Shown here piece after piece: positions 1-9,628 of a DNA stretch of 64,000 bases (position 1 is its first letter; each line of letters begins with the position of its first letter). The notes under the pieces are model-generated. The model ran no database searches and was not told where the DNA came from. It worked only from the letters and a program-made list of their open reading frames with translations. The translations under genes were made by a program, and so were the position numbers. Source of the DNA: Brooklawnia propionicigenes (GTDB taxonomy: Bacteria > Actinomycetota > Actinomycetes > Propionibacteriales > Propionibacteriaceae); the NCBI RefSeq assembly GCF_030297015.1, contig NZ_AP028056.1:816939-880938 (forward strand). The letters run 5' to 3'.

Positions 1-1
1 G

Positions 2-1729
2 AAGCCACTTGAGCAATTCCCCGGCTGGGGTAGGCACTTATGGCGCATGAGAACTGAACTCGGCAACCGAGCGACGTTCTCGAAACGCACGTACTTTGCG
101 GAAGGGCGCCCTTGGTACGAGTGGCACCAATTGCCGCCTGACCACGACGCGCACCCATGGGTAATCACGTTCGCGTTCGTGGCGACGCACAACCACTTCG
201 TGCTCGACCGGGGCGGCAAGGTGTTCAACCGGTCGGCGCCGGTGATCAAGCTGCCGGCGGAGGCGTCCGAGGACGATCACCTGAGGCTGCTCGGTGTCCT
301 GAACTCGTCGACCGCCTGTTTCTGGTTGAAGCAGAACAGCCACAACAAGGGCAGCACGGTTGACCAGAAGGGGGCTCGCCAGACGACCGTGGCGTGGGAG
401 AACTTCTACGAGTTCACTGGCACGACCCTGCAGGACTTCCCGCTCCCGAAGGCCCTCCCGCTGGAGCGCGCCCGCATTCTCGACACCCTTGCCCAGCAAC
501 TCACCCGCCACCAAGTCGCAACGCTCATCGAATCCACCACCCCGACCGCTGAACTGCTCCGCGACGCCGAAGCCGCCCAGACGTCCCTCCGAAACCAGAT
601 GATCGCCCACCAGGAGGAACTGGACTGGGAGGTGTACGCGTCCTACGGGCTGCTGGATGAGGCGCTCACCTACGACGACGAACCCCCACTAGTGAAGCTT
701 GGCGAGCGCGCGTTCGAGATCGTCCTCGCCCGCAAGATCGCTGCCGGTGAGGATGACACCTCGTGGTTCTCCCGGCACGGGTCCACCCCGATCACCGAGA
801 TCCCGACCCATTGGCCGGCCGCCTACCGCGACCTCGTCCAGCGGCGCATCGACGCGATCGGGTCCGTGGATGCGATCCGGCTGCTGGAGGCTCCCGAGTT
901 CAAGCGGCGTTGGGCGTCCGAACCGTTCGACAAGCAGGCCGAGACCGCGCTGCGCGGCTGGCTGCTCGACCGAGTGGAGAACCGGGAGTTGTGGTTCAGT
1001 GCGCAGGGCCACCCGACTCCGCAGTCGGTCAGCCAGTTGGCCGACGTGCTCGGCCGGGACGCCGAGTTCCGTGGCGTCGTCGAGTTGTGGCAGCGCCGCC
1101 GTGACGTCAACCTCACCGAGGCGCTGACCACGCTGCTCGACCCCGAGGCCGTGCCCTACCTGGCCGCGTTCCGGTTGAAGGATTCGGGGTTGCGCAAGTC
1201 CGCCGAGTGGCAGCACACCTGGGCGCTGCAGCGGCGCGAGGATGCCGGCGAGACCCTGGCCATCCCGGTGCCGCCGAAGTACACCAACGCCGACTTCCGC
1301 AAGCAGTCGTACTGGTCGGCCCGCGGCAAGCTCGACGTGCCCAAGGAGCGCTTCATCCTCTACCCGGGCGCAGGGCGGGAGACCGACCCGACGCCGCTGC
1401 TCGGCTGGGCGGGCTGGGACCACGCCCAGCAGTCCCTCGCTCTGGCCACGATCATCCAGCAACGCCAGGCCGAGGGCGCCGACGACTCGACGCTGGTCCC
1501 GCTGGTCGCGGGGATGGCCGAACTGCAACCCTGGGTCGAGCAGTGGCACGCGTCCGTCGACCCGCTGTTCGGCATCAGCCCGGCCGCGTTCTGCGGCGAA
1601 CAACTCCGGGGCCATTGCCAGGCCCTCGGCGTCACCCTGGACGACTTGGCGCGCTGGCGTCCCGCAGCATCCTCACGCGGGCGCTTGCGTCCCGCGCCAC
1701 TGACCCGCGGAAGGAGGGCCCGTTCGTGA
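2..1729 (+). CDS. pglX: BREX-2 adenine-specific DNA methyltransferase PglX, C-terminal part (5' end outside window)
   Basis: The frame is open from base 2 with no stop, so about 576 residues of a protein that in this family is near 1200 residues are visible; the catalytic N-terminal half lies left of the window. The visible part has the target-recognition style region (VLNSSTACFWLKQNS near the start, TTLQDFPLP) and the family C-terminal region (SWFSRHGSTPITEIPTHW). PglX is the methyltransferase of the phage growth limitation/BREX type 2 system and marks host DNA. The stop overlaps the GTG start of pglY, with an AAGGAGGG ribosome site inside pglX. Identity rests on the family-like C-terminus plus the pglY-pglZ-brxD-brxHI order that follows. 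Confidence 0.9.
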   Translation, partial: KPLEQFPGWGRHLWRMRTELGNRATFSKRTYFAEGRPWYEWHQLPPDHDAHPWVITFAFVATHNHFVLDRGGKVFNRSAPVIKLPAEASEDDHLRLLGVLNSSTACFWLKQNSHNKGSTVDQKGARQTTVAWENFYEFTGTTLQDFPLPKALPLERARILDTLAQQLTRHQVATLIESTTPTAELLRDAEAAQTSLRNQMIAHQEELDWEVYASYGLLDEALTYDDEPPLVKLGERAFEIVLARKIAAGEDDTSWFSRHGSTPITEIPTHWPAAYRDLVQRRIDAIGSVDAIRLLEAPEFKRRWASEPFDKQAETALRGWLLDRVENRELWFSAQGHPTPQSVSQLADVLGRDAEFRGVVELWQRRRDVNLTEALTTLLDPEAVPYLAAFRLKDSGLRKSAEWQHTWALQRREDAGETLAIPVPPKYTNADFRKQSYWSARGKLDVPKERFILYPGAGRETDPTPLLGWAGWDHAQQSLALATIIQQRQAEGADDSTLVPLVAGMAELQPWVEQWHASVDPLFGISPAAFCGEQLRGHCQALGVTLDDLARWRPAASSRGRLRPAPLTRGRRARS

Positions 1730-4700
1730 GTGCCCTGCTGCGTGACATCTTCACCATCCCCGAGACCACCTCGAGCGCCGACTACGTGCTGCGGCTCACC
1801 GAGAGCGTCGACGCCGCGCACCTGGACCGCACGCTGGACGACTACGTGGTCACCGACCCGATCGCGCGCGCGTTCGACACCGCGCTGGGGGTCGTCGGCG
1901 AGGCGATCGACGCCAACACCAGCAAGGGCGCGTTCCTTACCGGCACGTTCGGATCGGGCAAGAGCCACTTCATGGCGGTGCTGTATGCGCTGCTGCGTCA
2001 GCATCCCAAGGCCCGGGCGATCCCCGACCTGACGGCGGTCATTGCCCGCCACGACCCGCACCTGCAGGACCGCAAGGTGCTGCCGCTGACCTTTCACATG
2101 CTGGGCGCCACGTCGATGGAACAGGCGCTGTTCGACGGCTACCTGCGTCAGGTGCGCGACCTGCATCCCGACGCCACGCTGCCGCTGCTGCACCAGACCG
2201 CGCGGTTGCTGGCCGACGCCGACGCGCTGCGCGGGCGGCTGGGCGACGACGCGTTCTTCGCCGGCCTCAACGAGGGTTCCGGGGCAGCAGACTCGTGGGG
2301 CGCGGTGCTCGGCGACGCCGGCACCTGGAACGCCGAAACCTACGAGGCGGCGAAGGCCGCGTCCGCCACCGACCCCCGGCGCGCCGAACTGGTGGCCGCC
2401 CTACAGCAGCACTACTTCGGCTCCTATGTCGGCCAGGCCACCCACGTCGGGCTGGACGAGGGCCTGACCGCGATCACCGAGCACGCGCAGTCGCTCGGCT
2501 ACGACGCGGTCGTGCTGTTCCTGGACGAACTGGTGCTGTGGCTGGCGTTCCGCATCCGTGACCATGAGTTCTTCGGAACCGAGAGCCAGAAGCTCACCAA
2601 ACTGGTCGAGGGCGGCCAGGGCGGCAGGCCGATTCCGCTGGTGTCGTTCGTCGCCCGCCAGATGGACCTGAAGCGCTGGCTCGCCGACTCCGGGGCCAGC
2701 GGGGCCGAGCAGCAGACCCTGGAGCAGTCATTCAACTTCCAGGAGGGGCGGTTCCGCAAGATCACCCTCGGCGACGACAACCTGCCCTACGTCGCCAACA
2801 AGCGGCTGCTTACCCCGCGGGACGACGCCGCGGCCGCCCAGATCGACGAGGCGTTCGCGCGGCTGGACCGGCGGGCCGAGTCGTGGGACGTGCTGCTCGA
2901 CGGCATCAACACCGACGCGTCGCACAAGGGCGCCGACGCCGCCCAGTTCAGGCTCACCTACCCGTTCTCGCCCGCGCTGGTTTCGACCCTGCGGTCGCTG
3001 GCCGGGGTGATGCAGCGTGAACGCACCGCGTTGAAGGTCATGCAGCAGATTCTCGTCGACCGCCGCGACACCCTGACCATCGACGACGTCATCCCGGTCG
3101 GGGACGCGTTCGACTACCTGGTGACCGGGGCCGCCGGCGACCAGCCGCTGGACGAGGCCTCCGCGGCGCTCTTCCGAGCGGCGAGCACCCTCTACCAGCA
3201 GCGCCTGCAGCCGCTGATCCTCAAGGAGTACGGACTCACTGCCGCCGACCTGCTTGATGCCGGGCCGGCGCGTCCACCCGCCCTGGAGGCCGACCTGCGG
3301 CTGGCGAAAACCCTGCTGCTCAGCGCGGTGGCGCCCAACGTGCCGGCGCTCAAGGGGCTGACCGCGGGACGACTGGCGTCCCTGAACCACGGGTCGATCC
3401 GGTCGCCGCTGCCCAACGGTGAGGCTGCGGTCGTGCTGGCCAAGGTGCGGCAGTGGGCGGCGCAGGTGCCCGAGATCAAGGTCGAGACCGACGCCCGCAA
3501 CCCGCAGATCTCGCTGCAACTGTCCGACGTCGACTACGAGTCGATCATCGACCGCGCCCGCGGCGAGGACAACACCGGACGCCAACGCGACCTCATCAAG
3601 CGGCTGGTCGCCGAGGCGTTCGGGCTGGCCGACCTCGGCGCCCAGGACATGCTCGGCGGCTACACCCACCGGCGGGTGTGGCGCGGCACGGTGCGCGACG
3701 TCGGGCTGGTGTTCGGCAACGTCCGCGACGCCGGCTGGCTGACCGACGAGCACTTCCGGGCCCCGCAGGGCACCTGGAAGTTCGTCATCGACCACCCGTT
3801 CGACGACCCGGGCCACTCACCGACCGAGGACCACGCCCGCATCGACGCGATGCGCGCGCGTAACTGGGACGAGAACACCATCGTGTGGCTGCCGCGGTTC
3901 TTCAGCGACGACCGCATGAAGGACGTCAGCCGCCTCGTGGTGCTCAACTACCTGCTCGAGGGGACCGGCGAACGGTACGCCAGCTACGCCGACCACCTGT
4001 CCGAAACCGGGCGGGTGCAGGCGAAGGCGATCCTGCAGTCCCAGCGCGAGGCGCTGCTGCACCGGCTGCGGCAGGCTATTCAGGTGGCCTACGACGTCGA
4101 GTCGCCGGTACGCGCCGGCGACGTCGTGAGCGGCGCGGCCCACCCGGACGTGCTGTCGTCGCTGACCCCGACGTTCACCCCGCGGCCACCCGCCGGCGGG
4201 ACGCTGCGCCAGGGCTTCGAGGCGCTGGTCGACGACGCGTTCGCCAGCAGCTACCCGGGCCACCCGCGCTTCGAACCCGGCGAGGTCGAGGTGCGGCCAC
4301 GCGACCTGCAGGCTGTCTACGGCTACGTCGAACAGGCGCTGCGTGACAGCGAGGGGCGCGTCCCGCTCGGCGCGGACGCCGTCGTCGTCCGACGGATCGC
4401 GAACCCGCTCGGGGTCGGCAAGGCGGCCGAGACGCACTTCCTGATGGGCGACGAGTACTTCGGCACCTGGGGCCCGGAGTTCGAGCGGCGCCTCGGGGCC
4501 CGGGACGCCGACGCCCTCGGCCCGGTGACCGTCGGCGAGGTGCGCGGCTGGATCCAGGCGATGGAGCCCGCGCTGGGGTTGACCCGCGAGGTCGCCGACC
4601 TGGTGATCCTGGCGTGGGCGGCGCTGCGCCGCCGGGCCTGGTTCTCGCACGGGGCGCCGATCCCGGCGCCGAAGCCGGGCGGGCTGCGCGACGAGATGGA

Positions 4701-5523
4701 GCTGCGCGTCCAGCCGATGCCGACCCAGCAGACGTGGGAGGTGGCGAGGACGCTGGCCGGCTCGGTGTTCGGGGTGAACGCGTCGGCCTACGTCACCCCC
4801 GCCGAGGTCGCGAACCTGGCGTCCGCGGTGCACGGCCGGGCCGTCGAACTCAACCAGCCCGCCCACCGGCTGGCCGGCTCACTGGAGCGGGCGCGGACGA
4901 AACTGAGGATGGGTGTTTCCGCTGCTCCGGGCCGCCTGGCGACCGCGCGGGCGACGGCGGAGTTGTGTGACGGACTTCGCGGGCTGCAGGGCCTGCCGCT
5001 GATCGAGCGGCTGGCCGCGGCCGGGGCCGGTGCGGCGGCGCTGCCGGAGCCCACGGATGCCGGGCGGTCGCTGAAAAGTGCCGCCGAGGTCGCGGGGCTG
5101 CTGGACAGGTTCTCGTGGCAACGGTTCGAGCCGCTGTTCGCCGGGAGGCAGGGCGAGGGCGTCCGGGCAGATGAGGCGGCCGGCATCCTGCGGCGGCTGA
5201 GTGAGGCGGTGGACGCCGACGAGTTCAGCGTCCCGATTGCCCCGGCGCTCAAGCGGGCCGAGGACGAACTGTTCGCCTGGTTGGCGCGCGGGGCGAAACC
5301 GGACGTACCGGCTGGACCGGATGTTGGTGGGCAGACCCCCGGCGCGACCGAGGCTGACGACGAGCTCGAAACCGGGAGCCAACCCCGGCGGGCGGCGTCC
5401 GGCGGGGCGAGGATCAGCCGCGGACGCGGTGCCCGCGACGCCCGTGCTGCCGCCGCCCAACTGGAGGCGTTCGTCGCCGAGCATCCAGACGATGACGTCG
5501 TCGTCGAATGGCGGGTCGAATGA
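1726..5523 (+). CDS. pglY: BREX-2 system ATPase PglY
   Basis: A 1265-residue P-loop ATPase, close to the usual length of PglY. Walker A is GTFGSGKSHF near residue 75 and a Walker B-like VVLFLDEL lies near residue 261. GTG at 1726 is chosen as the start because it overlaps the pglX stop (GTGA) and has AAGGAGGG eight bases upstream; the same frame runs open further upstream, but that part is out of frame with pglX and lacks a ribosome site. The C-terminus is low-complexity, rich in Gly, Ala and Arg. PglY is essential in the Streptomyces Pgl system; its exact biochemical role is not settled. The stop overlaps pglZ by 4 bases, so translation is coupled. Confidence 0.93.
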   Translation: MSALLRDIFTIPETTSSADYVLRLTESVDAAHLDRTLDDYVVTDPIARAFDTALGVVGEAIDANTSKGAFLTGTFGSGKSHFMAVLYALLRQHPKARAIPDLTAVIARHDPHLQDRKVLPLTFHMLGATSMEQALFDGYLRQVRDLHPDATLPLLHQTARLLADADALRGRLGDDAFFAGLNEGSGAADSWGAVLGDAGTWNAETYEAAKAASATDPRRAELVAALQQHYFGSYVGQATHVGLDEGLTAITEHAQSLGYDAVVLFLDELVLWLAFRIRDHEFFGTESQKLTKLVEGGQGGRPIPLVSFVARQMDLKRWLADSGASGAEQQTLEQSFNFQEGRFRKITLGDDNLPYVANKRLLTPRDDAAAAQIDEAFARLDRRAESWDVLLDGINTDASHKGADAAQFRLTYPFSPALVSTLRSLAGVMQRERTALKVMQQILVDRRDTLTIDDVIPVGDAFDYLVTGAAGDQPLDEASAALFRAASTLYQQRLQPLILKEYGLTAADLLDAGPARPPALEADLRLAKTLLLSAVAPNVPALKGLTAGRLASLNHGSIRSPLPNGEAAVVLAKVRQWAAQVPEIKVETDARNPQISLQLSDVDYESIIDRARGEDNTGRQRDLIKRLVAEAFGLADLGAQDMLGGYTHRRVWRGTVRDVGLVFGNVRDAGWLTDEHFRAPQGTWKFVIDHPFDDPGHSPTEDHARIDAMRARNWDENTIVWLPRFFSDDRMKDVSRLVVLNYLLEGTGERYASYADHLSETGRVQAKAILQSQREALLHRLRQAIQVAYDVESPVRAGDVVSGAAHPDVLSSLTPTFTPRPPAGGTLRQGFEALVDDAFASSYPGHPRFEPGEVEVRPRDLQAVYGYVEQALRDSEGRVPLGADAVVVRRIANPLGVGKAAETHFLMGDEYFGTWGPEFERRLGARDADALGPVTVGEVRGWIQAMEPALGLTREVADLVILAWAALRRRAWFSHGAPIPAPKPGGLRDEMELRVQPMPTQQTWEVARTLAGSVFGVNASAYVTPAEVANLASAVHGRAVELNQPAHRLAGSLERARTKLRMGVSAAPGRLATARATAELCDGLRGLQGLPLIERLAAAGAGAAALPEPTDAGRSLKSAAEVAGLLDRFSWQRFEPLFAGRQGEGVRADEAAGILRRLSEAVDADEFSVPIAPALKRAEDELFAWLARGAKPDVPAGPDVGGQTPGATEADDELETGSQPRRAASGGARISRGRGARDARAAAAQLEAFVAEHPDDDVVVEWRVE

Positions 5524-8231
5524 CCGCGGACGTGATCCCCGGCGCAACCGTGACGCCGGCCGTGGCCCGGGCCATCATCGACCAGGCCCGCGCCAGCCGA
5601 TACCCGCACGGGGTGCTGGGGCTGCGCGCCAGCCCGGCGGCAACCAGACAGGTCAGCTTCACCCACCGCGATCAGCCGGTTCAGATCGTGCCCGCCGCGT
5701 CGGCCCTGGCGGTGCGCGAGGCGATCCGGCAGGCCGAGCCGAGCGGCTGGTTGGTCGTCGTCACCGACCGCAGCGACGACGACCTGGGCCCCGGGCTGCT
5801 CGCCCAGTTCGTCTGGCAGCGGCTGCGACACCCCAACCCGTGGCAGGCCGTACAGCAGCGGTTCAGCGCGAACGGCGTCGACGCCAAACTGCTGCAGACC
5901 CGGCAGGCCCGCGAGGTCGCCACCGGCCTGCTCGAACTGTCCCCGCCCGACGGCTGGCCGCCCGCCCCGGCCGGCGTCCTCACCCGCGACCACGCGCTAG
6001 GCTGCGTCGCGCGAACCGAACTGGGACTGCCCGACGGGCCGGTCGACCTGATCACCGTGCTGCACTGGTCGACCCAGCGTGGCCTGGCGGCGACGATCGC
6101 CCGGCTGCGGGCCCGCGCCGGCGAGGCCACGGTCGACGCCGTGCTCGACTGGATCGCCGAAGCCGCCGGCGAGGCGGCCCCGCTGGTCGCCGCCCTGCTG
6201 CGAGCCGGGAACCCGAGCGACATCGTCCCGCTGGGGGTGGTGCTCGACTGCCTGCTGCAGTCCCCGACCAGGCAGGACGCCGAGCTCGCGCTGGCCCGGC
6301 TCGAACATCGCTGGGGCGACGTGCCGCGTGCTGCGCTGCAGGCCACCGCCCGACTGTCCGGAGTCGTGGTCACCGGCCTGCTGGGTGGCCGGGCGACCGT
6401 CGAGAACGCCCGTCAGGTGCTCGTTCGAGCCGACGAGTTGTTGACAGAGGCGCAGGCTCTGCCCTTGGCGGGGGCCTCCCGGTTGCTGCCCTCGGGACTG
6501 ACCCGACGGCTCAGGGCTCTCGCCGAGACCTTTCGGACGGTGCCCAATGACGACCCGGTCAGGCTGGAGGCGGCGTGGGCGAAGGTGACCGAACACGAGC
6601 TCAGCGAGGTCGACCCCCGGGTCGCGCCAGCGCGGGCAGGCGTCCGGTTGGCCCGCTGGCTGCGGACTCCCGACGTTCCGACGGCCACGCTGGCCGAACT
6701 GGCCGGCAGGCACCTGGCCGTGGACGCCTGGGTCGACTCGGCGGTCAACGACGCCGAGACCGGGGTCGACGAGCACAGCCTGGCTGCCGCGCTCGAGCAC
6801 GTGCTGGGGCAGGTGCAGCAACGTCGCGACGACCACGACCTTGTCTTCGCGGCGGCACTTGCCCGGGAAGGCTGCGGTGGACGCGTCCCGGGGCTGCTCG
6901 GGCTGGAGGATCTGCTGCCCGAGGTCGTCGTCCCGCTCGCCCGCAAGTATCCGACGCTGCTGCTCGTGTTGGACGGCATGAGTGCCGGGGTCGCCACCGA
7001 GATCCTGACCCACGCGACGCTTGAGTTCGATCTGCAGGAGTGCCAGTTGCCGGGAGCCACCGCCCGGACGCCGGCGTTGGCGGTGCTACCCACGGTCACC
7101 GAATTCAGCCGGGCGTCCCTGCTCAGCGGACGCCTCACCTCGGGCCAGCAGGACGCCGAACGCGCGGGATTCGAGGCTCTCGCCCAGGCGCACAGTCTTG
7201 GCGAGGTGAAGCTGGTCCACAAGAAGGGACTCGACAGCTCGCGGCAGGGTTTCGAACTGGCCGACGACGTGCGGCAGGCGATCTCGGACGTCGACCGGTA
7301 CAAGCTGGTCGGCTGCGTCCTCAACACCATCGACGACGCCCTCGACCGCACCGATCCGGGCGGCACCGACTGGACCGCCGAGACCGTCAAACACCTCGCC
7401 CCGCTGCTGCGGGCGGCGATGTCCGCGGGACGCCTGGTGGTGCTCACCAGCGACCACGGCCACGTGGTGGAGCGGCGGCGCGGCACCCAACGAGGCACCG
7501 GCGTGGGAGGACGCTACCGGGCCGCGACCAGCGGGCCGGTCGAGGCCGATGAGGTGCTGGCCAGCGGGCCGCGCGTGCTGACTCCCGATCATCAGGCGGT
7601 GCTGGCCGTCAACGAGCGGCTGCGGTACGGGCCACTGAAGGCCGGCTACCACGGCGGTGCGGCGCCCGCGGAGGCCGTAGTGCCGGTCGCGTTGCTGACC
7701 CCCTCGACGCTCGTCCACGACCTGGTCGTGGCACCAGTCGCGGAACCGGACTGGTGGGAGACCGCCGGCATCTCCGGTGGCGGTGGGCTAGGTGTGCTCG
7801 GCGCCAACGGGCCGGCGTCCGCGCCGTCCGGACGTGTCGCCCGGGTGAAGGCACCCGAGCGGCAACCCGACCTGTTCAGCGAACCCGAACCGGTGCCGGC
7901 GGGTGATCAGCCCGGGGTGGGTGCCGCCCTGGTGGCCAGCGCCACCTACCGGGCCCAGAAGTCGCTGGTCGGACGCCTGGGAGTCACCGATGAGGCGATC
8001 GCGACCTTGGTCGACGCCTTGGCGTCCGCGACCGACCGGCGACTGCCGGCCGGTCGCGTCGCGCCTGTGCTGGGGGTGAGCGCCAATCGGGTGCCGATGG
8101 TGATGAGTCAGGTCGCGAAACTGCTCAACGTCGAGGGCTACCCCGTGGTCTCGACCGACCCCGCCACCCAGGCGGTCACCCTGGACGCCGCGCTGCTCGC
8201 CGAGCAGTACGGGGTGTATCAGACTCCATAA
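5520..8231 (+). CDS. pglZ: BREX-2 alkaline-phosphatase-superfamily protein PglZ
   Basis: About 903 residues. The PglZ alkaline-phosphatase-like domain is visible from LVLDGMSAG (near residue 483) to the metal-binding SDHGHV (near 644). The C-terminal segment ends in a predicted helical DNA-binding-like domain. The start is ATG at 5520, in ATGA overlap with the pglY stop; ATG at 5508 in the same frame is an alternative, and neither has a strong ribosome site, so coupling to pglY is likely. PglZ is the signature protein of all BREX types. The next gene begins 215 bases later, an unusually wide gap for this operon, and the gap contains a repeated promoter-like motif. Confidence 0.93.
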   Translation: MTADVIPGATVTPAVARAIIDQARASRYPHGVLGLRASPAATRQVSFTHRDQPVQIVPAASALAVREAIRQAEPSGWLVVVTDRSDDDLGPGLLAQFVWQRLRHPNPWQAVQQRFSANGVDAKLLQTRQAREVATGLLELSPPDGWPPAPAGVLTRDHALGCVARTELGLPDGPVDLITVLHWSTQRGLAATIARLRARAGEATVDAVLDWIAEAAGEAAPLVAALLRAGNPSDIVPLGVVLDCLLQSPTRQDAELALARLEHRWGDVPRAALQATARLSGVVVTGLLGGRATVENARQVLVRADELLTEAQALPLAGASRLLPSGLTRRLRALAETFRTVPNDDPVRLEAAWAKVTEHELSEVDPRVAPARAGVRLARWLRTPDVPTATLAELAGRHLAVDAWVDSAVNDAETGVDEHSLAAALEHVLGQVQQRRDDHDLVFAAALAREGCGGRVPGLLGLEDLLPEVVVPLARKYPTLLLVLDGMSAGVATEILTHATLEFDLQECQLPGATARTPALAVLPTVTEFSRASLLSGRLTSGQQDAERAGFEALAQAHSLGEVKLVHKKGLDSSRQGFELADDVRQAISDVDRYKLVGCVLNTIDDALDRTDPGGTDWTAETVKHLAPLLRAAMSAGRLVVLTSDHGHVVERRRGTQRGTGVGGRYRAATSGPVEADEVLASGPRVLTPDHQAVLAVNERLRYGPLKAGYHGGAAPAEAVVPVALLTPSTLVHDLVVAPVAEPDWWETAGISGGGGLGVLGANGPASAPSGRVARVKAPERQPDLFSEPEPVPAGDQPGVGAALVASATYRAQKSLVGRLGVTDEAIATLVDALASATDRRLPAGRVAPVLGVSANRVPMVMSQVAKLLNVEGYPVVSTDPATQAVTLDAALLAEQYGVYQTP

Positions 8232-8239
8232 GGTCGTCT

Positions 8240-8427
8240 AAGGGATTTGCATATACGAGCCCACCGTGACGTCGCCCATCGTCCGTGCTCCGGTTCGGGA
8301 GTTCGAAGCTCGGCAGAACGGGAACTGACCCATGGCAGAACAGGCGCTCACCGCAGTGCAGGCCGGGGACAAGACGTCCGTTAGCGTGTCAGGCCGTATC
8401 GTCCCTTATAAGGAAAATGCTTATACG
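8240..8427 (+). promoter_or_regulatory. Paired degenerate repeat, possible operator or promoter elements
   Basis: AAGGGATTTGCATATACG at 8240-8257 and AAGGAAAATGCTTATACG at 8410-8427 agree at 14 of 18 positions and bracket the gap between pglZ and the extra ATPase gene. The second copy overlaps the 8-bp palindrome CTTATAAG (8405-8412). They look like two copies of a regulatory site, but no known regulator consensus is matched. Confidence 0.45.
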
Positions 8428-8433
8428 TCGTGA
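8332..8433 (+). CDS. Possible 33-residue small ORF between pglZ and the AAA+ ATPase
   Basis: ATG at 8332 opens a 33-residue frame that ends in TGA at 8431-8433, just before the start of the ATPase gene. The peptide begins MAEQALTAVQAGDK and ends YKENAYTS. There is no strong ribosome site (only CGGGAA upstream). The second repeat copy lies inside the frame, so the ORF may be a by-product of the regulatory sequence. I do not recognise it. Confidence 0.25.
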   Translation: MAEQALTAVQAGDKTSVSVSGRIVPYKENAYTS

Positions 8434-8439
8434 TAGGTT
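8434..8439 (+). promoter_or_regulatory. -10 box for a leaderless AAA+ ATPase transcript
   Basis: TAGGTT, preceded by TG one base away (extended -10), stands exactly 7 bases before the ATG at 8447. This spacing puts the transcription start at the start codon. It suggests that the ATPase gene has its own promoter within the BREX operon. Confidence 0.55.
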
Positions 8440-8446
8440 CTTACAC

Positions 8447-9628
8447 ATGGACCCGGTGATGAATCCTTTCCGTCCCGGCGCCGGTCGCAGGCCTCCAGTC
8501 CTTGCCGGCCGGGAGCGGATTCTGGCCAGCTTCGACGTGGTCCTGAGACGTGCCGAGGAGTTCGGTGAGGGTGACCGGAGCTGGGTCGTCACCGGGCTCC
8601 GCGGAGTGGGAAAGACGGTGCTTCTCAACGAACTGATGGGTCAGGCCAACGTTCGAAAGTGGATCGTTGCGAAAGTCGAAGCGTCATCGTCCACCCCCTT
8701 ACGAAAGATCCTCGCGACAGAGCTGGTCAAGGCGATGCGTACTGCCACGGGCAGGCATCCCAACGGCTCCCACCTCAAACGCGCACTGGGTGTCTTGAAG
8801 TCCTTCACGCTGAAGCTGGGGATCGAAGGAATCACGCTCGGCGCCGAGGTTGAGCCGCAGCACGGTGTCGCTGACAGCGGCAGATTCGGCCACGACCTCA
8901 CAGCTCTCCTTGAAGTGGTCGGTGAAGCTTCACTCGATTTCGGTGTCGGGACGCTCATCCTGGTTGATGAGCTGCAGGAAGCCTCCAGCTCCGACCTCGA
9001 AGCAATCAACATGGCCGTCCACGCGCTCGGTCAAGCTGACGTTCCACTTCCAGTGTTCTTCGTAGGTGCCGGCCTCCCGTCACTACCAGCACAGCTCGCT
9101 GAAGCAGCCAGCCACGCCGAGCGGCTGTACGTGTACCAGCCGGTCGGACTCCTGGGGTCGGACGACGTGCGCAAGGCCTTGGTAGAGCCCTGTCTCGATC
9201 TGGGCGCAACCTGGGAGGAGGACGCACTCAGTGCTGCGCAGCACGTGGCCCGCGGATATCCCTACTTCGTTCAGTCCATTGGCAAGCACGTCTGGGATCT
9301 GGCACCCGGTCCTGTCGTTCGCGCCGACGACGTCTTGGCGGGCAGCGCCCTGGCGCGGGAAGAGATCGACGCCGGACTCTACCGATCCAGATGGGAACGG
9401 GCCACGGCCGCCCAGCGCAGACTGCTGATCGGCATGGCCCAACTGAGTAGAGAGAACGCCGTCGAGATCGGCGAACTTGCCACTCACTTGAGAAAAGCCC
9501 GGACATCAGACCTTTCGGTTGCACGAGGGGAATTGATCAAGAAGGGATTGGTCTACGTCCCTGAAAGGGGCTTGGTCGCATTCACAGTGCCCGGGATGTC
9601 GGACTTCGTGCTGAGTCAGGAAGAGTGA
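8447..9628 (+). CDS. AAA+ ATPase with C-terminal winged-helix-like region, inserted in the BREX-2 operon
   Basis: A 393-residue protein. The N-terminus has the pattern NPFRPGAG..PPVLAGRE common in Orc1/Cdc6-like stand-alone bacterial ATPases. Walker A is GLRGVGKT (residues 50-57), Walker B LILVDELQ (near 171). The last 70 residues (ELATHLRKA ... VARGELIKKGLVYVPERG) look like a winged helix that could bind DNA. It is not one of the six canonical BREX-2 genes, yet it sits on the same strand between pglZ and brxD and overlaps brxD by 4 bases. ATG at 8447 is preferred over upstream starts because the family N-terminus begins there and a -10 box lies 7 bases before it. Codon use is slightly less GC-rich than in its neighbours, as expected of a later insertion. 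Its role in defence is inference. Confidence 0.8.
   Translation: MDPVMNPFRPGAGRRPPVLAGRERILASFDVVLRRAEEFGEGDRSWVVTGLRGVGKTVLLNELMGQANVRKWIVAKVEASSSTPLRKILATELVKAMRTATGRHPNGSHLKRALGVLKSFTLKLGIEGITLGAEVEPQHGVADSGRFGHDLTALLEVVGEASLDFGVGTLILVDELQEASSSDLEAINMAVHALGQADVPLPVFFVGAGLPSLPAQLAEAASHAERLYVYQPVGLLGSDDVRKALVEPCLDLGATWEEDALSAAQHVARGYPYFVQSIGKHVWDLAPGPVVRADDVLAGSALAREEIDAGLYRSRWERATAAQRRLLIGMAQLSRENAVEIGELATHLRKARTSDLSVARGELIKKGLVYVPERGLVAFTVPGMSDFVLSQEE

Noticed and set aside
1207-1725. Upstream extension of the pglY frame
   Set aside because: It overlaps pglX in another phase, shows no PglY similarity, and a better start with ribosome site exists at 1726.
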